Of a DNA stretch of 64,000 nt, positions 8,244 to 18,783 are shown piece by piece. Position 1 is the first letter of the stretch. Every line of letters starts with the position of its first letter. Source of the DNA: Bacteroidaceae bacterium (GTDB lineage Bacteria; Bacteroidota; Bacteroidia; Bacteroidales; Bacteroidaceae); NCBI GenBank assembly GCA_017507105.1, contig JAFWBM010000027.1, positions 62,001-126,000 on the forward strand, read 5' to 3'. Both the position numbers and the translations under genes were made by a program. The notes beneath the pieces were generated by a model, which was not told the origin of the DNA, searched no databases, and saw only the letters and a program-made list of their open reading frames with translations.

Positions 8244-10619
8244 CTATTGAAACAACTCATCGAAACCTTCGGCTGTGGTAACAGGCGATGTTATAACCTG
8301 ATTATCAACAATCATTGTATCGCCCTCTTCTGTTGTAGTAAACAGATATCCTTTACACGGGTCCCAGCCAATAGGTATATCAAACGTCTCTTCTTGAGAA
8401 TACGGAAGATTCTTATCGGCATACAGCTTATTCATATATAATCCCCATATTGGCAATGCCATAGATGCACCCTGTCCATCACTCATCCTATCGAAGTGAA
8501 TATCTCGTTCCTCACCACCAACCCAGCATCCTGTAACCAAAGAAGGAGTAAAGCCCATAAACCATCCATCAGAGTTATTCTGCGTAGTTCCGGTTTTACC
8601 ACCCACAGGCGCCTCTATATTATAAACTCTACGAATTCTTCCTCCTGTACCTTCGTCTATAACCGCACGCAACATCTCTATCATCTTATATGAACTCTCT
8701 TCACTTATAACCTCAGTCTTCTCTGCTGTAAACCTTGCAATAACATTTCCGGCATTATCCTCAATACGGGTAACCAAAAGAGGTGATGTACGTATACCTT
8801 TTCCAAGAAAAGCTGTATATGCACTTACCATCTCTGCAACAGATGCATCACATACGCCCAAACAGAGCGACAACGTAGGTTCAATAGCTCTATTTCTGAG
8901 ACCGAACTGATGTAATAGCTTCTTAAACGAGTATGGGTTTAGTTTGCTCATAAGATATGCCGATATCCAGTTATTTGAATTAGCTAAGCCCCAACGTAAA
9001 TCTACGACCTCGCCATATCTTGCCTTTGATGTATTCTTAGGGCTCCATATCTTTCCATCCTCTGTAAGCAGGGTCTGTTCTACATTTCTTGTTTCATCAC
9101 ATGGACTAAAACCATTCTCCATTGCCAAGGAATAGAGATATGGTTTTATGGTAGATCCTACCTGACGACGTCCAACCGAAGCCATATCATATTTGAAGTT
9201 GTAATAATTGGTACCACCAACATATGCCTTTACCTCACCTGTATGAGGATCCATTGATACAACACCTGTTCTTAAAAAATACTTGTAATATTTAATAGAA
9301 TCCAATGGAGTCATCACAGTATCAATCATCCCTTTATAGGTGAACACTCTCATATCCTCCTTGGTATTGAACGAAGCAATAATCTCTTTCTCTGTAGCGC
9401 CATTCTTCTTCATTATTCTATACCGGTCGGTCTGGCGCATAGCATGCTCCATTATTTTATTAACCTCTTCATCTGTAAGTTCTTCGGTAAATGGTGCTGT
9501 TTTCTGTCCTTTTTTTGAATCAAAGAAACGCGGTTGCAAATAATTTGCCACATGCTCCTCTACTGCCTCTTCCAGATATTTCTGCATACGAGAATCTATA
9601 GATGTGTATATCTTAAGTCCATCCGTATATACATTATAGTTCTTTCCATCAGGTTTAGTATTCTTATTACACCATCCATAAAGCGGATTTGTCTCCCAGT
9701 CGATAGAATCTTCATAAAATTCCTGCATCTGCCACCCACGATAATTCTTCTTTTCAGGTTTTTTCGCAACCATCATAAGTCTAAGGTTTTCGCGAAAATA
9801 TGGTGCAAGACCGGCATTATGATCGGCCGAGTGAAAATTTAATTTAAGTTCAGTCTGTTTCAGGCTATCAGCTTCTGCATCAGTGATATATCCGGCTTTT
9901 GCCATCTGACCAAATACCACATTGCGCCTATCTCTTGTTTTTTCGGGACGACGACGCGGATTATACAACGAAGAGTTCTTACACATACCGACAAGCATTG
10001 CCGACTCTTGCATATTGAGGTCTTTGGGCAACTTACCAAAATACACCTGCGCAGCACTGCGTATACCAACTGCATTATAACCAAAGTCATATTTGTTCAA
10101 ATACATGGTTACAATCTCTTCTTTTGTATAACGTCTCTCGAGTTGAACAGCTATCACCCATTCTATAGGTTTCTGCATCATACGCTCAACCTCATTCTCG
10201 GCAGCCACCTGGGTATACAACAATTTAGCAAGCTGTTGAGTTATGGTACTACCGCCTCCGGCACTCTCTTGACGCAATATACCACGCTTTATTATAGCAC
10301 GTAGCAATGCCCTCCCATCTATACCGGAGTGCTTTGTAAAACGTACATCCTCTGTTGCTATAAGAGCCTTAATAAGATTTGGAGATATCTCTTCATATTC
10401 TACATACGTTCTATTCTCTTTGCTATATGACCATGTTCCGAGAGTCTTTCCATCGGAAGAGATAACTTGTGATGCAAATTTATATGAAGGATTCTCCAAT
10501 TCGCTCATATTTGGCATATAGCCAATCCATCCTTGAGCTATAGCATAGAAGAGAGCTACTGCAACAAATATTAAAGAAAACAGTAAGCCCCACAATCCTA
10601 TTAAAATCTTCTTAACCAT
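8244..10619 (-). CDS. mrcA: Class A penicillin-binding protein 1A (glycosyltransferase/transpeptidase)
   Basis: 791 aa. It polymerises and cross-links peptidoglycan at the outer face of the inner membrane. One N-terminal membrane anchor (ILIGLWGLLFSLIFVAVALF) is followed by the GT51 domain with ATEDVRFTKHSGID (catalytic Glu90) and GGSTITQQLAK. The transpeptidase domain has GSTIKP (Ser489, Lys492), SNN and KTGTTQNNSDGWF (Lys675). The ATG at 10619 is chosen because the upstream in-frame codon at 10625 is TTG and lengthens the protein by only two residues. It is the first gene of the kdsB/M16-like run. The symbol is by family, not proven orthology. Confidence 0.94.
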   Translation of the reverse strand: MVKKILIGLWGLLFSLIFVAVALFYAIAQGWIGYMPNMSELENPSYKFASQVISSDGKTLGTWSYSKENRTYVEYEEISPNLIKALIATEDVRFTKHSGIDGRALLRAIIKRGILRQESAGGGSTITQQLAKLLYTQVAAENEVERMMQKPIEWVIAVQLERRYTKEEIVTMYLNKYDFGYNAVGIRSAAQVYFGKLPKDLNMQESAMLVGMCKNSSLYNPRRRPEKTRDRRNVVFGQMAKAGYITDAEADSLKQTELKLNFHSADHNAGLAPYFRENLRLMMVAKKPEKKNYRGWQMQEFYEDSIDWETNPLYGWCNKNTKPDGKNYNVYTDGLKIYTSIDSRMQKYLEEAVEEHVANYLQPRFFDSKKGQKTAPFTEELTDEEVNKIMEHAMRQTDRYRIMKKNGATEKEIIASFNTKEDMRVFTYKGMIDTVMTPLDSIKYYKYFLRTGVVSMDPHTGEVKAYVGGTNYYNFKYDMASVGRRQVGSTIKPYLYSLAMENGFSPCDETRNVEQTLLTEDGKIWSPKNTSKARYGEVVDLRWGLANSNNWISAYLMSKLNPYSFKKLLHQFGLRNRAIEPTLSLCLGVCDASVAEMVSAYTAFLGKGIRTSPLLVTRIEDNAGNVIARFTAEKTEVISEESSYKMIEMLRAVIDEGTGGRIRRVYNIEAPVGGKTGTTQNNSDGWFMGFTPSLVTGCWVGGEERDIHFDRMSDGQGASMALPIWGLYMNKLYADKNLPYSQEETFDIPIGWDPCKGYLFTTTEEGDTMIVDNQVITSPVTTAEGFDELFQ

Positions 10620-10759
10620 ATACAATAAAATATAATATTTAGGTATATTCCCAATACAAATATAGATGCAAAGTTAATAATAAAAATCCAAATACAACCC
10701 AATAATAAAAAATTAGCATAAATATCGCTGAAGAACCATTTTTATTCACAATATTTATC

Positions 10760-10767
10760 TACCTTTA
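10760..10767 (+). promoter_or_regulatory. Putative Bacteroidetes -7 box before pyrB
   Basis: TACCTTTA matches TAnnTTTG at 7 of 8 positions and lies 44 bases before the pyrB ATG. No convincing TTTG is seen at the expected -33 position, so this is a weak call. Confidence 0.4.
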
Positions 10768-10811
10768 CGGAGAAATATATCAAAAAAATCATCCTTCATA
10801 ACTCCTACGAT

Positions 10812-11726
10812 ATGGAAAAAAGAAGTTTAGTTTCAATTAATGACCTATCTCGTGAAAAAATTCTCTCGCTGTTGGAGTGCGCAAGAAAATTCGAAGAAAA
10901 GCCAAACAGGGATATTCTGTCTGAAATGGTAGTAGGCTCACTCTTCTTTGAGCCATCAACACGTACTCGTCTAAGTTTCGAGACTGCCGCCATGCGTTTG
11001 GGTGCACGTGTAATAGGTTTTAGTGATGCAGCCACAAGTTCAGCGACCAAAGGCGAAACACTTAAAGATACCATCATGATGGTATCAAGCTATGCCGACG
11101 TGATAGTTATGCGACATAGGCTTGAAGGTGCTGCACGCTATGCAAGCGAAGTTTCTCCGGTTCCCGTTATTAACGCAGGTGATGGAGCCAATCAACACCC
11201 ATCACAGACTATGCTTGATTTGTATTCAATACAAAAGACACAGGGAACATTAGAGAACCTGCACATACATTTGGTGGGCGACCTTAAATATGGACGTACT
11301 GTACACTCCCTACTGCACGCAATGCGGCACTTTAATCCGACATTCCATTTCATTGCTCCCGAAGAGCTACACATGCCCGAGGAGTACCGTATATTTTGCA
11401 GACAGAACAACATACCTTTTACTGAAACAACTGAATTCAACGAAGATGTCATCTCGAATGCGGACATCATCTATATGACACGAGTGCAACGAGAACGATT
11501 CAGCGACCTTATGGAATACGAGAAAGTAAAGAACTGTTACAGACTTACCAACTCGATGTTACAAGGTAGCAAAGAGAATTTGCGTATTTTGCACCCACTG
11601 CCACGCGTAACAGAGATTGCACACGATGTTGATAACAATCCAAAGGCCTACTATTTCCAACAGGCACAAAATGGTCTCTACGTACGTGAGGCTCTGATAT
11701 GCGATGTACTTGGTATTAATATTTAA
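10812..11726 (+). CDS. pyrB: Aspartate carbamoyltransferase catalytic subunit
   Basis: 304 aa. It condenses carbamoyl phosphate and aspartate to N-carbamoylaspartate, the committed step of pyrimidine synthesis. The carbamoyl-phosphate loop [12 protein letters not shown], the [12 protein letters not shown] segment and the [11 protein letters not shown] motif are all present. It is followed 12 bases later by pyrI, so the E. coli-type allosteric dodecamer is expected. Pyrimidine attenuation upstream is not evident: the leader before the ATG is short and shows no strong hairpin. Confidence 0.97.
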   Translation: MEKRSLVSINDLSREKILSLLECARKFEEKPNRDILSEMVVGSLFFEPSTRTRLSFETAAMRLGARVIGFSDAATSSATKGETLKDTIMMVSSYADVIVMRHRLEGAARYASEVSPVPVINAGDGANQHPSQTMLDLYSIQKTQGTLENLHIHLVGDLKYGRTVHSLLHAMRHFNPTFHFIAPEELHMPEEYRIFCRQNNIPFTETTEFNEDVISNADIIYMTRVQRERFSDLMEYEKVKNCYRLTNSMLQGSKENLRILHPLPRVTEIAHDVDNNPKAYYFQQAQNGLYVREALICDVLGINI

Positions 11727-11738
11727 AACAGCTGAATT

Positions 11739-12200
11739 ATGAACAATAATAAATTAGCCCTTCAGGTTTCAGCACTGTCCAGCGGTACTGTAATAGACCA
11801 CATTCCAGCTGAAAAGCTATTCGAAGTTGTCAACCTCCTTAACATTCCTGAGATGAACACCAATGTAACAATAGGATACAACCTCGACAGCAAGAAATTG
11901 GGTAAGAAAGGACTTATAAAGGTTGCTGATAAATTCTTTACAGATGACGAAGTAAACAGAATATCGCTTGTTGCACCCAATGTAGTACTCAACATTATCA
12001 ACAACTATCAGGTTGTAGAGAAACGAGAAGTAAAAATGCCCGACGAGTTGCATAACATAGTAAAGTGTAGCAACCCTAATTGCATAACGAACAACGAGCC
12101 TATGCCCACGCTCTTCCATCTTGTCGACCGTGAAAAAAGAGTATTGAAGTGCCACTATTGCGAGAAAGAAAAGAACGTTAAGGATATTGAATTGTTATAA
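11739..12200 (+). CDS. pyrI: Aspartate carbamoyltransferase regulatory subunit
   Basis: 153 aa, full length. It binds CTP/ATP and connects the catalytic trimers of PyrB. The N-terminal allosteric domain ([17 protein letters not shown]) is followed by the zinc domain with its four cysteines, seen as KCSNPNC and later KCHYCEKE. It is directly coupled to pyrB and 23 bases ahead of the flavin reductase gene. Confidence 0.97.
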   Translation: MNNNKLALQVSALSSGTVIDHIPAEKLFEVVNLLNIPEMNTNVTIGYNLDSKKLGKKGLIKVADKFFTDDEVNRISLVAPNVVLNIINNYQVVEKREVKMPDELHNIVKCSNPNCITNNEPMPTLFHLVDREKRVLKCHYCEKEKNVKDIELL

Positions 12201-12223
12201 TAGTAGAATAAGAAGGAGAACAG

Positions 12224-12802
12224 ATGAAACTAAACTGGAAACCAGGCACAATGATATATCCGTTACCGGCCGTATTGATAAGTTGCGGTACCTCACCCGA
12301 AGATTACAATATGTTTACAGTCTCTTGGGTAGGTACAGTATGTACCAATCCTGCCATGTGCTATATATCAGTGCGTCCCGAACGACACTCCTACTCTATT
12401 ATACGCGAAAGCGGTGAGTTTGTCATAAACTTGACAACAGCAGAAATGGCACGTGCAACAGACTGGTGCGGTGTACGCTCGGGTAAAGAGTACAATAAAA
12501 GCAAAGAGACTGGTCTTACATACGGACCTTCCAAAGAGATTAAGGCACCTATAATTAACGAGTCGCCACTTAGTATTGAGTGTCGTATTGAGCAAGTAAT
12601 ACCATTGGGTACACACGATATGTTCCTTGCCCGCGTAGTAAATGTACAGGCAGACGATAGTTTAATGAACAAAGATACCGGTGAATGGGATCTCTCAGCA
12701 GCCGACCCCTTGGTATATGCACATGGCAAATATTTCCATTTGGGAGAGTTCATTGGCAAATTCGGATGGAGTGTCAAAAAAGATACAACAAAAAAAAGAT
12801 AG
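12224..12802 (+). CDS. Flavin reductase-like (FMN-binding split-barrel) protein
   Basis: 192 aa. The flavin reductase-like domain fills the protein, with the characteristic PLPAVLISCGTSP start, the FTVSWVGTVCTNPAMCYISVRPER segment broken into two strands, and FVINLTTAE. These proteins bind FMN and may reduce flavins with NAD(P)H, but the substrate is unknown. Its place right after pyrBI is, to my recollection, conserved in Bacteroides, without an obvious link to pyrimidines. The next gene begins four bases later. Confidence 0.85.
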   Translation: MKLNWKPGTMIYPLPAVLISCGTSPEDYNMFTVSWVGTVCTNPAMCYISVRPERHSYSIIRESGEFVINLTTAEMARATDWCGVRSGKEYNKSKETGLTYGPSKEIKAPIINESPLSIECRIEQVIPLGTHDMFLARVVNVQADDSLMNKDTGEWDLSAADPLVYAHGKYFHLGEFIGKFGWSVKKDTTKKR

Positions 12803-12805
12803 TAT

Positions 12806-13522
12806 ATGCACTTTAAAGGTATCATAATAGCAATAACAGCAATACTGTTGTCATTGGGTGTTGCCGCGCAAGGAAACAAAGATAACAAATCAAGAGTAAA
12901 TGCAGGATTAAAAATAGGTTTTCACGCAGCGACATACAACAATACTGACTTCTGCATTGATGGCTATGAATATGATAACAGCATAATACAAAGCAATAAG
13001 ATTGGTTACTCTATAACTCCTTTCATAAAAGTCAATTACAAGAGATTGTATATCCAAACCGAGGCTAACCTATCACTCTCTCGTCACTACTTTGAGTTCA
13101 TTGAAACAAATAGTAACGAGAACGAGACTCCTATGTATACAGAGAATTCCAAGACGCCTGAATACAAACTTACAACATATTGTATTCAGGTGCCTTTACT
13201 CCTAGGATATAACTTTGTAGAGTCTTATCCCTATACCATGAGTGTATTTACAGGACCTAAAGCCAAGTTTGTATTTACCGCACACGACAAACAAGAGTTC
13301 ATGCATTTCAAATACAATTATTTAAGAGAGCAATTAGAGCCTATATTGTATTATTGGGAAATTGGACTAGGAGTAACTATATCCAGATTCTGTTTTGATT
13401 TTGTATACGATGTTGGACTAAGCAACAACGCAAAAGGCATATTATCACCGAATGAGGGAAAGAAGTTCAAATCGAAACGTAGTGACAATCTATTAAGTTT
13501 CTCTATCGGTATAATATTTTAA
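12806..13522 (+). CDS. PorT-like outer-membrane beta-barrel protein
   Basis: 238 aa. A signal peptide (MHFKGIIIAITAILLSLG, cut after AAQ) is followed by alternating amphipathic strands typical of a small 8-strand barrel: GLKIGFHAATY, SYSITPFIKVNY-like strands, YIQTEANLSLSRHYFEF and ISRFCFDFVYDVGLS. The end is a strand finishing in Phe (LLSFSIGIIF), the usual outer-membrane insertion signal. It resembles the outer-membrane beta-barrel family that includes PorT. The specific role is unknown. It is last in the pyrB transcript, before a strong terminator. Confidence 0.75.
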   Translation: MHFKGIIIAITAILLSLGVAAQGNKDNKSRVNAGLKIGFHAATYNNTDFCIDGYEYDNSIIQSNKIGYSITPFIKVNYKRLYIQTEANLSLSRHYFEFIETNSNENETPMYTENSKTPEYKLTTYCIQVPLLLGYNFVESYPYTMSVFTGPKAKFVFTAHDKQEFMHFKYNYLREQLEPILYYWEIGLGVTISRFCFDFVYDVGLSNNAKGILSPNEGKKFKSKRSDNLLSFSIGIIF

Positions 13523-13540
13523 GGTACACAAACAATCCTT

Positions 13541-13591
13541 ATATAAATGATAAGAACACGCCCTAAAAAGGCGTGTTCTTATCATTTATAT
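13541..13591. terminator. Bidirectional terminator between convergent genes
   Basis: A 22-bp perfect stem (13541-13562 with 13570-13591) has a 7-base A-rich loop. It sits between the barrel gene (plus) and glyA (minus) and can serve both. Confidence 0.9.
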
Positions 13592-13604
13592 GAAATATAT
13601 TTAA

Positions 13605-14885
13605 TCAATATGCAAACAACGGATATTCAGCCATTACCTCATTAACCTTACGACGTACTGCAGCAATCACTTTCTCATCCTCGGGCGCATTTAGTACAGT
13701 CTCAATCATCTCCGCTACGAATGGCATAAGGTCCTCTTTAACACCACGTGTAGTTATAGCGGGAGTACCAAGACGTATTCCGGATGTCTGGAACGCGCTA
13801 CGAGAATCAAAAGGAACCATATTCTTATTTGCTGTAATATCGGCAGCAACCAATGCTTTCTCGGCAACCTTACCTGTAAGGTCGGGATACTTATTTCTCA
13901 AATCTACAAGCATCGAATGGTTGTCTGTTCCACCCGAAACAATACCGAAACCTCGAGACATAAGTTCGGCAGCAAGTGTTGACGCATTCAACTTAACCTG
14001 TCTCTGATACTCCTTGAATTCAGGTTGAAGAGCCTCTCCAAAAGCTACAGCCTTGGCTGCAATCACATGTTCAAGGGGACCTCCCTGTATACCGGGGAAG
14101 ACTGCACTGTCAAGTAATGCCGACATCATCTTTATTTCGCCCTTTGGTGTAGTCTTACCCCAGGGATTGGGAAAATCTTTACCCAAAAGAATAATACCGC
14201 CACGAGGACCACGCAAAGTTTTATGCGTAGTAGAGGTTACAATATGTGCATATTTCAAAGGATTATCAAGCAATCCGGCAGCAATAAGACCTGCAGGGTG
14301 TGCCATATCAATCATAAGAAGTGCTCCTACACTGTCAGCAATCTCGCGCATACGCTTATAATCCCACTCTCGTGAATATGCCGAACCGCCACCAACAATA
14401 AGTTTTGGACGTTCGCGATGAGCCACTTCCTCCATTTGATCGTAATCTACACGACCTGTCTCTTTATTAAGATTATACTCTACCGGAGTATATATTATTC
14501 CTGAAGTATTTACAGCCGAGCCATGAGAGAGGTGACCACCATGTGCCAAATTAAGTCCCATAAATTTGTCTCCGGGATTAAGAACTGCCAAAAATACAGC
14601 AGCATTGGCTTGTGCACCAGAATGGGGCTGTACATTTACCCACTCGGCTCCATACAATTCCTTCAAGCGTGTACGTGCAAGTTCCTCTACTACGTCTACA
14701 ACTTCACAGCCACCATAATAACGTTTGCCAGGATAACCCTCTGCATATTTATTGGTAAGTACAGAACCCATAGCCTGCATTACCTCATTACTTACGAAGT
14801 TTTCCGATGCAATAAGCTCTATACCTTTAAGCTGGCGACGATGCTCCATCTCTATAAGTTGAAAAACAGAACTATCTCTTTTCAT
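13605..14885 (-). CDS. glyA: Serine hydroxymethyltransferase
   Basis: 426 aa. This PLP enzyme interconverts serine and glycine with tetrahydrofolate, feeding one-carbon metabolism. The cofactor lysine is in [14 protein letters not shown] (Lys222). The N-terminal [18 protein letters not shown] and YPGKRYYGG motifs are complete. It is transcribed alone, convergent with the pyrB unit, and a ~160-base AT-rich leader lies upstream. Confidence 0.98.
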   Translation of the reverse strand: MKRDSSVFQLIEMEHRRQLKGIELIASENFVSNEVMQAMGSVLTNKYAEGYPGKRYYGGCEVVDVVEELARTRLKELYGAEWVNVQPHSGAQANAAVFLAVLNPGDKFMGLNLAHGGHLSHGSAVNTSGIIYTPVEYNLNKETGRVDYDQMEEVAHRERPKLIVGGGSAYSREWDYKRMREIADSVGALLMIDMAHPAGLIAAGLLDNPLKYAHIVTSTTHKTLRGPRGGIILLGKDFPNPWGKTTPKGEIKMMSALLDSAVFPGIQGGPLEHVIAAKAVAFGEALQPEFKEYQRQVKLNASTLAAELMSRGFGIVSGGTDNHSMLVDLRNKYPDLTGKVAEKALVAADITANKNMVPFDSRSAFQTSGIRLGTPAITTRGVKEDLMPFVAEMIETVLNAPEDEKVIAAVRRKVNEVMAEYPLFAY

Positions 14886-15048
14886 ATGAATATATAATTA
14901 TAATTAATCACTAATAAAAAATTATCAACTATTTTTTCAAAAAATGCAACATTTAAGGCTGCAAAGATAACATTTTTTTATATATATCTATCATTATAAA
15001 ACAAAAAGCTATACAATGAATGAAAATATTATAAACAACATGTTAGCA

Positions 15049-15100
15049 GATATAAAGAAAAAGAGCCATTGATTAATCAATGGCTCTTTTTCTTTATATC
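15049..15100 (-). terminator. 52-bp perfect palindrome, terminator of the acyl-CoA synthetase gene
   Basis: Positions 15049-15074 and 15075-15100 are exact reverse complements with no separate loop. It lies 15 bases after the stop codon of the synthetase gene at 15116. The arms contain the A/T run needed for an intrinsic terminator in either direction. Confidence 0.85.
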
Positions 15101-15115
15101 CTTTATGAGAGAAGA

Positions 15116-16789
15116 TTATGTATACATAAATCTGCGGATACTCTGTTTTGGTGTCTTCTCAAATGGTTCTACACGCATCTCGCAAACAGATATCTGACTG
15201 TATGCAGGAAGCTGTTTATTCAACTCCTTAACACTCTGATTTATGAGAGCGTCTGTATCCTCTCTTGTAAGTCCTGCACCTTTTGATGACTCATAATCGG
15301 CAACAATAAGTGCAACAAGAGCATTCTTACGTCCTACAACAAGAGATTCTACGATGTATGGAAGATTATTTATCTGATCCTCAATCTCCTCGGGATATAT
15401 ATTCTGTCCACTGGCAGAAAGAATCATATTCTTGCAACGACCTTTTATAAATATGTTACCCTTACGGTCTATAATACCCATATCACCGGTCTTAAGCCAG
15501 CCATCTTTTGTAAACGAGTTCTTTGTAGCCTCTTCATTCATGTAATATCCAACCATCACAGCATCTCCCTTACACTGAATCTCACCAAGAACACGATGCG
15601 GATCTTTAGAGTCAATGCGCACCTCAAGAGGCTCGGCTCTACGACCACATGAATATTTAACAAATTTAGCACGATCGCTATAAGATATAAGAGGACCACA
15701 CTCTGTCATACCATAACCTACACAATATGGGAACTTCATCTTTTGCATAAGGTCTTCAACCTCACGATTGAGGGCTGCACCACCGATTATTACTCCGGTT
15801 GTAAGTCCACCACCAAATGCCGCAACGAGTTTCTTGCGTATAGCATTAAGAATCAGATTATTTATTCCGGGAACTTTCATAAGAACCCTCATCAAAGGCT
15901 TGCGCAAAGTGGGGAATACCTTAGATTTAAATATTTTCTCAACAACCAATGGTACAGTAAGGAACATAAAGGGCTTTACAGCAGCCAATCCTGCTAGTAG
16001 ACGTGCAGGTACAGGCTTACCATTAAGAATTGTTATATGACATCCACCTGACAAAGGAAAGAGGAAGTCAAATGTCTGACCAAACATGTGAGCCATCGGT
16101 AGTACCGAGAATATAGTATTGCCTTCGCACAATGGAATCTCACGACGTGCAAACTCCAGATTTGCAGATAAACTGCGCGCAGGCAAGACTACACCTTTGG
16201 ATGTAGCACTTGTTGTACCCGATGTAAAGCTTATAACAGCTATAGCCTCCATGTCTGTTTTACAATAATTGACTGAATCAGGTGTAACTCCATTAGGATA
16301 ACGTGCCGAGAACTCTTTATCCAAATCCGACAATTTGGCATCCAGATTTTTATCGGTTATATCGAATACCGAAATATCCTTTACATTTACATTACAGATA
16401 TAATCTTTTATGTTTGCCAAACCTTCGAGTAGTTTATCTCCATTCTTTATGGCATCATATGCGACATTATCACATATCATCATACGACACTCCGAGAAAC
16501 GGCTGAGTTCCACTACTGCACTAGCCAGAAAATCGGGCAAGAATGGAACTACAACTGCATCATAGGCAACTACCGCCAGATATGCAATACCCCACTCTGC
16601 AGAGTTTCTTGCATAGAGAGCCACCTTATCACCTTTTTTCAAGCCACATGTCTCGAAAAGAATGTGATACTTCTCTATTTTTTCAGCAACGGCCCCATAT
16701 GTGTATGTTTCACCGCCAAAGTTACTGAAAGCAGGATTATTCCAATGCTTTTTGATAGAGCTATCCAAATAGGTTAAATAGTGCTGCAT
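15116..16789 (-). CDS. AMP-dependent acyl-CoA/acyl-ACP synthetase, copy 1 of 3
   Basis: 557 aa from the ATG at 16789. The frame runs up to a TTG at 16837, but that extra stretch is not conserved in the paralogues and 16789 gives the same start as copy 2. It is an ANL-superfamily enzyme that adenylates a carboxylic acid and passes it to CoA or ACP. Motifs: YGMTECGPL, KTGDMGIIDRKGN, KNMILSASGQNIYPEEIE and the C-terminal catalytic-Lys region EKTPKQSIRRFMY. The P-loop is unusual: TSGTTSATSKGV, where the usual Pro before KG is replaced and one residue is gained. It has its own upstream -7 box, and a terminator separates it from copies 2 and 3. Confidence 0.88.
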   Translation of the reverse strand: MQHYLTYLDSSIKKHWNNPAFSNFGGETYTYGAVAEKIEKYHILFETCGLKKGDKVALYARNSAEWGIAYLAVVAYDAVVVPFLPDFLASAVVELSRFSECRMMICDNVAYDAIKNGDKLLEGLANIKDYICNVNVKDISVFDITDKNLDAKLSDLDKEFSARYPNGVTPDSVNYCKTDMEAIAVISFTSGTTSATSKGVVLPARSLSANLEFARREIPLCEGNTIFSVLPMAHMFGQTFDFLFPLSGGCHITILNGKPVPARLLAGLAAVKPFMFLTVPLVVEKIFKSKVFPTLRKPLMRVLMKVPGINNLILNAIRKKLVAAFGGGLTTGVIIGGAALNREVEDLMQKMKFPYCVGYGMTECGPLISYSDRAKFVKYSCGRRAEPLEVRIDSKDPHRVLGEIQCKGDAVMVGYYMNEEATKNSFTKDGWLKTGDMGIIDRKGNIFIKGRCKNMILSASGQNIYPEEIEDQINNLPYIVESLVVGRKNALVALIVADYESSKGAGLTREDTDALINQSVKELNKQLPAYSQISVCEMRVEPFEKTPKQSIRRFMYT

Positions 16790-16871
16790 AATATAAATTT
16801 TTAAAATGTTGTCTTTAATATTGTTTCCGATCTGCAAAGCGCATAGTACCCTATGATACTATAATTTAATG

Positions 16872-16879
16872 CAAATATA
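16872..16879 (-). promoter_or_regulatory. Putative -7 box for acyl-CoA synthetase copy 1
   Basis: On the minus strand TATATTTG is a perfect TAnnTTTG, 83 bases before the chosen ATG. No TTTG stands at the expected -33 distance. Confidence 0.45.
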
Positions 16880-17014
16880 ATATTTTTTGCAAATATCTTT
16901 TATAAAATCCATTTTTCAACTAGACAAATGTTAAATTAACACTTAGCAATAAACATTATGAACAAACTGAGGTTATTTTAAATAAAATTTTAACATTCAT
17001 TTGCAAATAAAAAA

Positions 17015-17051
17015 CGATGTGATGAACAATAATAGATTGTTCATCACATCG
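17015..17051 (-). terminator. Terminator after acyl-CoA synthetase copies 3 and 2
   Basis: A 16-bp perfect stem (17015-17030 with 17036-17051), 5-base loop, followed on the minus strand by a T-rich run. It lies 26 bases after the copy 2 stop codon. Confidence 0.88.
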
Positions 17052-17076
17052 AGGTCTAACAATCTACAAAATAAAA

Positions 17077-18750
17077 TTACTTATACATGAATCTTTTAAT
17101 ACTTAGTTTGGGAGTCTTTTCAAAAGGCTCATTCATTATCTCGAACGAGGTAATCTTACTATATATCGGTAATTTTGTATTAAGTTCCTTTATCTCATTA
17201 TCAAAAGCATCTTTCACTTCCATTTCCGTAAGCCCGGCCTCGGATACAGCATCACTGTTTGGCACCAATAGAGCAACAAGACCATGTTTTCGGCCAACAA
17301 CCAATGACTCAAGCACATAAGGCATCTGGTTGACTAGTTCTTCTATCTCTTCGGGATATACATTCTGTCCGTTTGCGGTAAGAATCATATTCTTGCAACG
17401 TCCACGTATTACTATATTCTCTTTCGCATCCATTGTACCCATATCACCGGTCTTAAACCATCCATCAGCCGTATAAGATGCTTTTGTTGCCTCTTCATTC
17501 TTGTAATATCCAATAGTTACAGCCTCGCCTTTCAATTGTATCTCTCCAGGCTCTGTAGCCGGATTGTCTGAATCTATGCGCACATTTACATATGGATGAG
17601 CCACAGCTCCACAAGTACGCGGTTTAAAATCCTGCCAACGTGTATAACTTACTAAAGGAGCACATTCTGTCATACCATATCCAATTACGTAAGGAAATTT
17701 GATCTTGTGCATGGTTTCTTCAACCTCCCTATTTATGGCAGCACCACCTATAAGCAAGCCTCCTTTCTCAACGTTTCCACCAAATACTTCAATCAGTTTT
17801 CCTCGTACCTTATTAATAATTATATTACGTAATCCGGGAATTGCCAACATCAGACGCATCATAGGCTTTTCCAACATCGGCATGACTTTTAGTCGAAAAA
17901 TTTTTTCCACCAGCAATGGCACTGTTAAGAACATGAAAGGCTTAACCTCGCCCAATGCTTTAAGAAGGCGTGCCGGTACCGGCTTTTCAGTATAGATGTA
18001 TATGTGACAACCTTTCGAAAACGGGAAGATAAAATCAAATGCTTGGCCAAATATATGAGCCAAAGGCAATATTGAGAGTATTGTGTAACCCTCCTCAGCC
18101 TCCATATGTATCCGTGCATACTCCAAATTGGCAGATATTGCACGTGCCGGCAGAATCACACCTTTAGGAGAACTGCTTGTACCGGATGTATAACTTATTA
18201 CAGCTGTTGCATCAAGATTATTTTTTGTGTAGTCAACCTTCTTGCTTGTAACACCGCTAGGAAATCTTGCCTTAAAACTCTTCTCAACATCCTCTGTCAG
18301 ATTATCCAATTTACCATTGGTATCAAGTTCTACCTTTAATCCTTTGATATTAACCAATCCACAGAAGTTATCAAGTAATGGGAATTGCTGAAGAATATTG
18401 TCGCGTTTAAGCGCATCCATAATATGAGTATCCAGCAGCAATAATCTGCTATCAGACAGCCTTGTAAGGTCTGCAACATTCTGTGGAAGGAAATCAGACA
18501 GCAATGGAACTGCAACTGCATCATATGTTACTACTGCAAAATATGCAATACACCACTCTGCACTGCTTCTGGCGCACATCGCTATTTTGTCACCTTTTGC
18601 AATCCCACATTTTTCAAAGAGTATATGATATCTCTCTATATATGATGCAACGTCTCCATATGTATATGTATTTGCACCATAATTGGTGAGGGCTGGTTTA
18701 CTCCAATGTAATTTTATAGATTCATCAATGTACGACAAAAAATGTTTCAT
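17077..18750 (-). CDS. AMP-dependent acyl-CoA/acyl-ACP synthetase, copy 2 of 3
   Basis: 557 aa, starting MKHFLSYIDESIKLHW. Same family and architecture as its two neighbours: P-loop YTSGTSSSPKGV, YGMTECAPLVSY, KTGDMGTMDAKEN, KNMILTANGQNVYPEEIE and C-terminal EKTPKLSIKRFMYK. The likely substrates are long-chain fatty acids, but chain length cannot be read from the sequence. It starts 33 bases after copy 3 ends, so copies 3 and 2 form one transcript. It is more like copy 3 than copy 1 in the motif regions. Confidence 0.9.
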   Translation of the reverse strand: MKHFLSYIDESIKLHWSKPALTNYGANTYTYGDVASYIERYHILFEKCGIAKGDKIAMCARSSAEWCIAYFAVVTYDAVAVPLLSDFLPQNVADLTRLSDSRLLLLDTHIMDALKRDNILQQFPLLDNFCGLVNIKGLKVELDTNGKLDNLTEDVEKSFKARFPSGVTSKKVDYTKNNLDATAVISYTSGTSSSPKGVILPARAISANLEYARIHMEAEEGYTILSILPLAHIFGQAFDFIFPFSKGCHIYIYTEKPVPARLLKALGEVKPFMFLTVPLLVEKIFRLKVMPMLEKPMMRLMLAIPGLRNIIINKVRGKLIEVFGGNVEKGGLLIGGAAINREVEETMHKIKFPYVIGYGMTECAPLVSYTRWQDFKPRTCGAVAHPYVNVRIDSDNPATEPGEIQLKGEAVTIGYYKNEEATKASYTADGWFKTGDMGTMDAKENIVIRGRCKNMILTANGQNVYPEEIEELVNQMPYVLESLVVGRKHGLVALLVPNSDAVSEAGLTEMEVKDAFDNEIKELNTKLPIYSKITSFEIMNEPFEKTPKLSIKRFMYK

Positions 18751-18783
18751 TACAAAATCCTAATTTGAGACTTAATTAATATT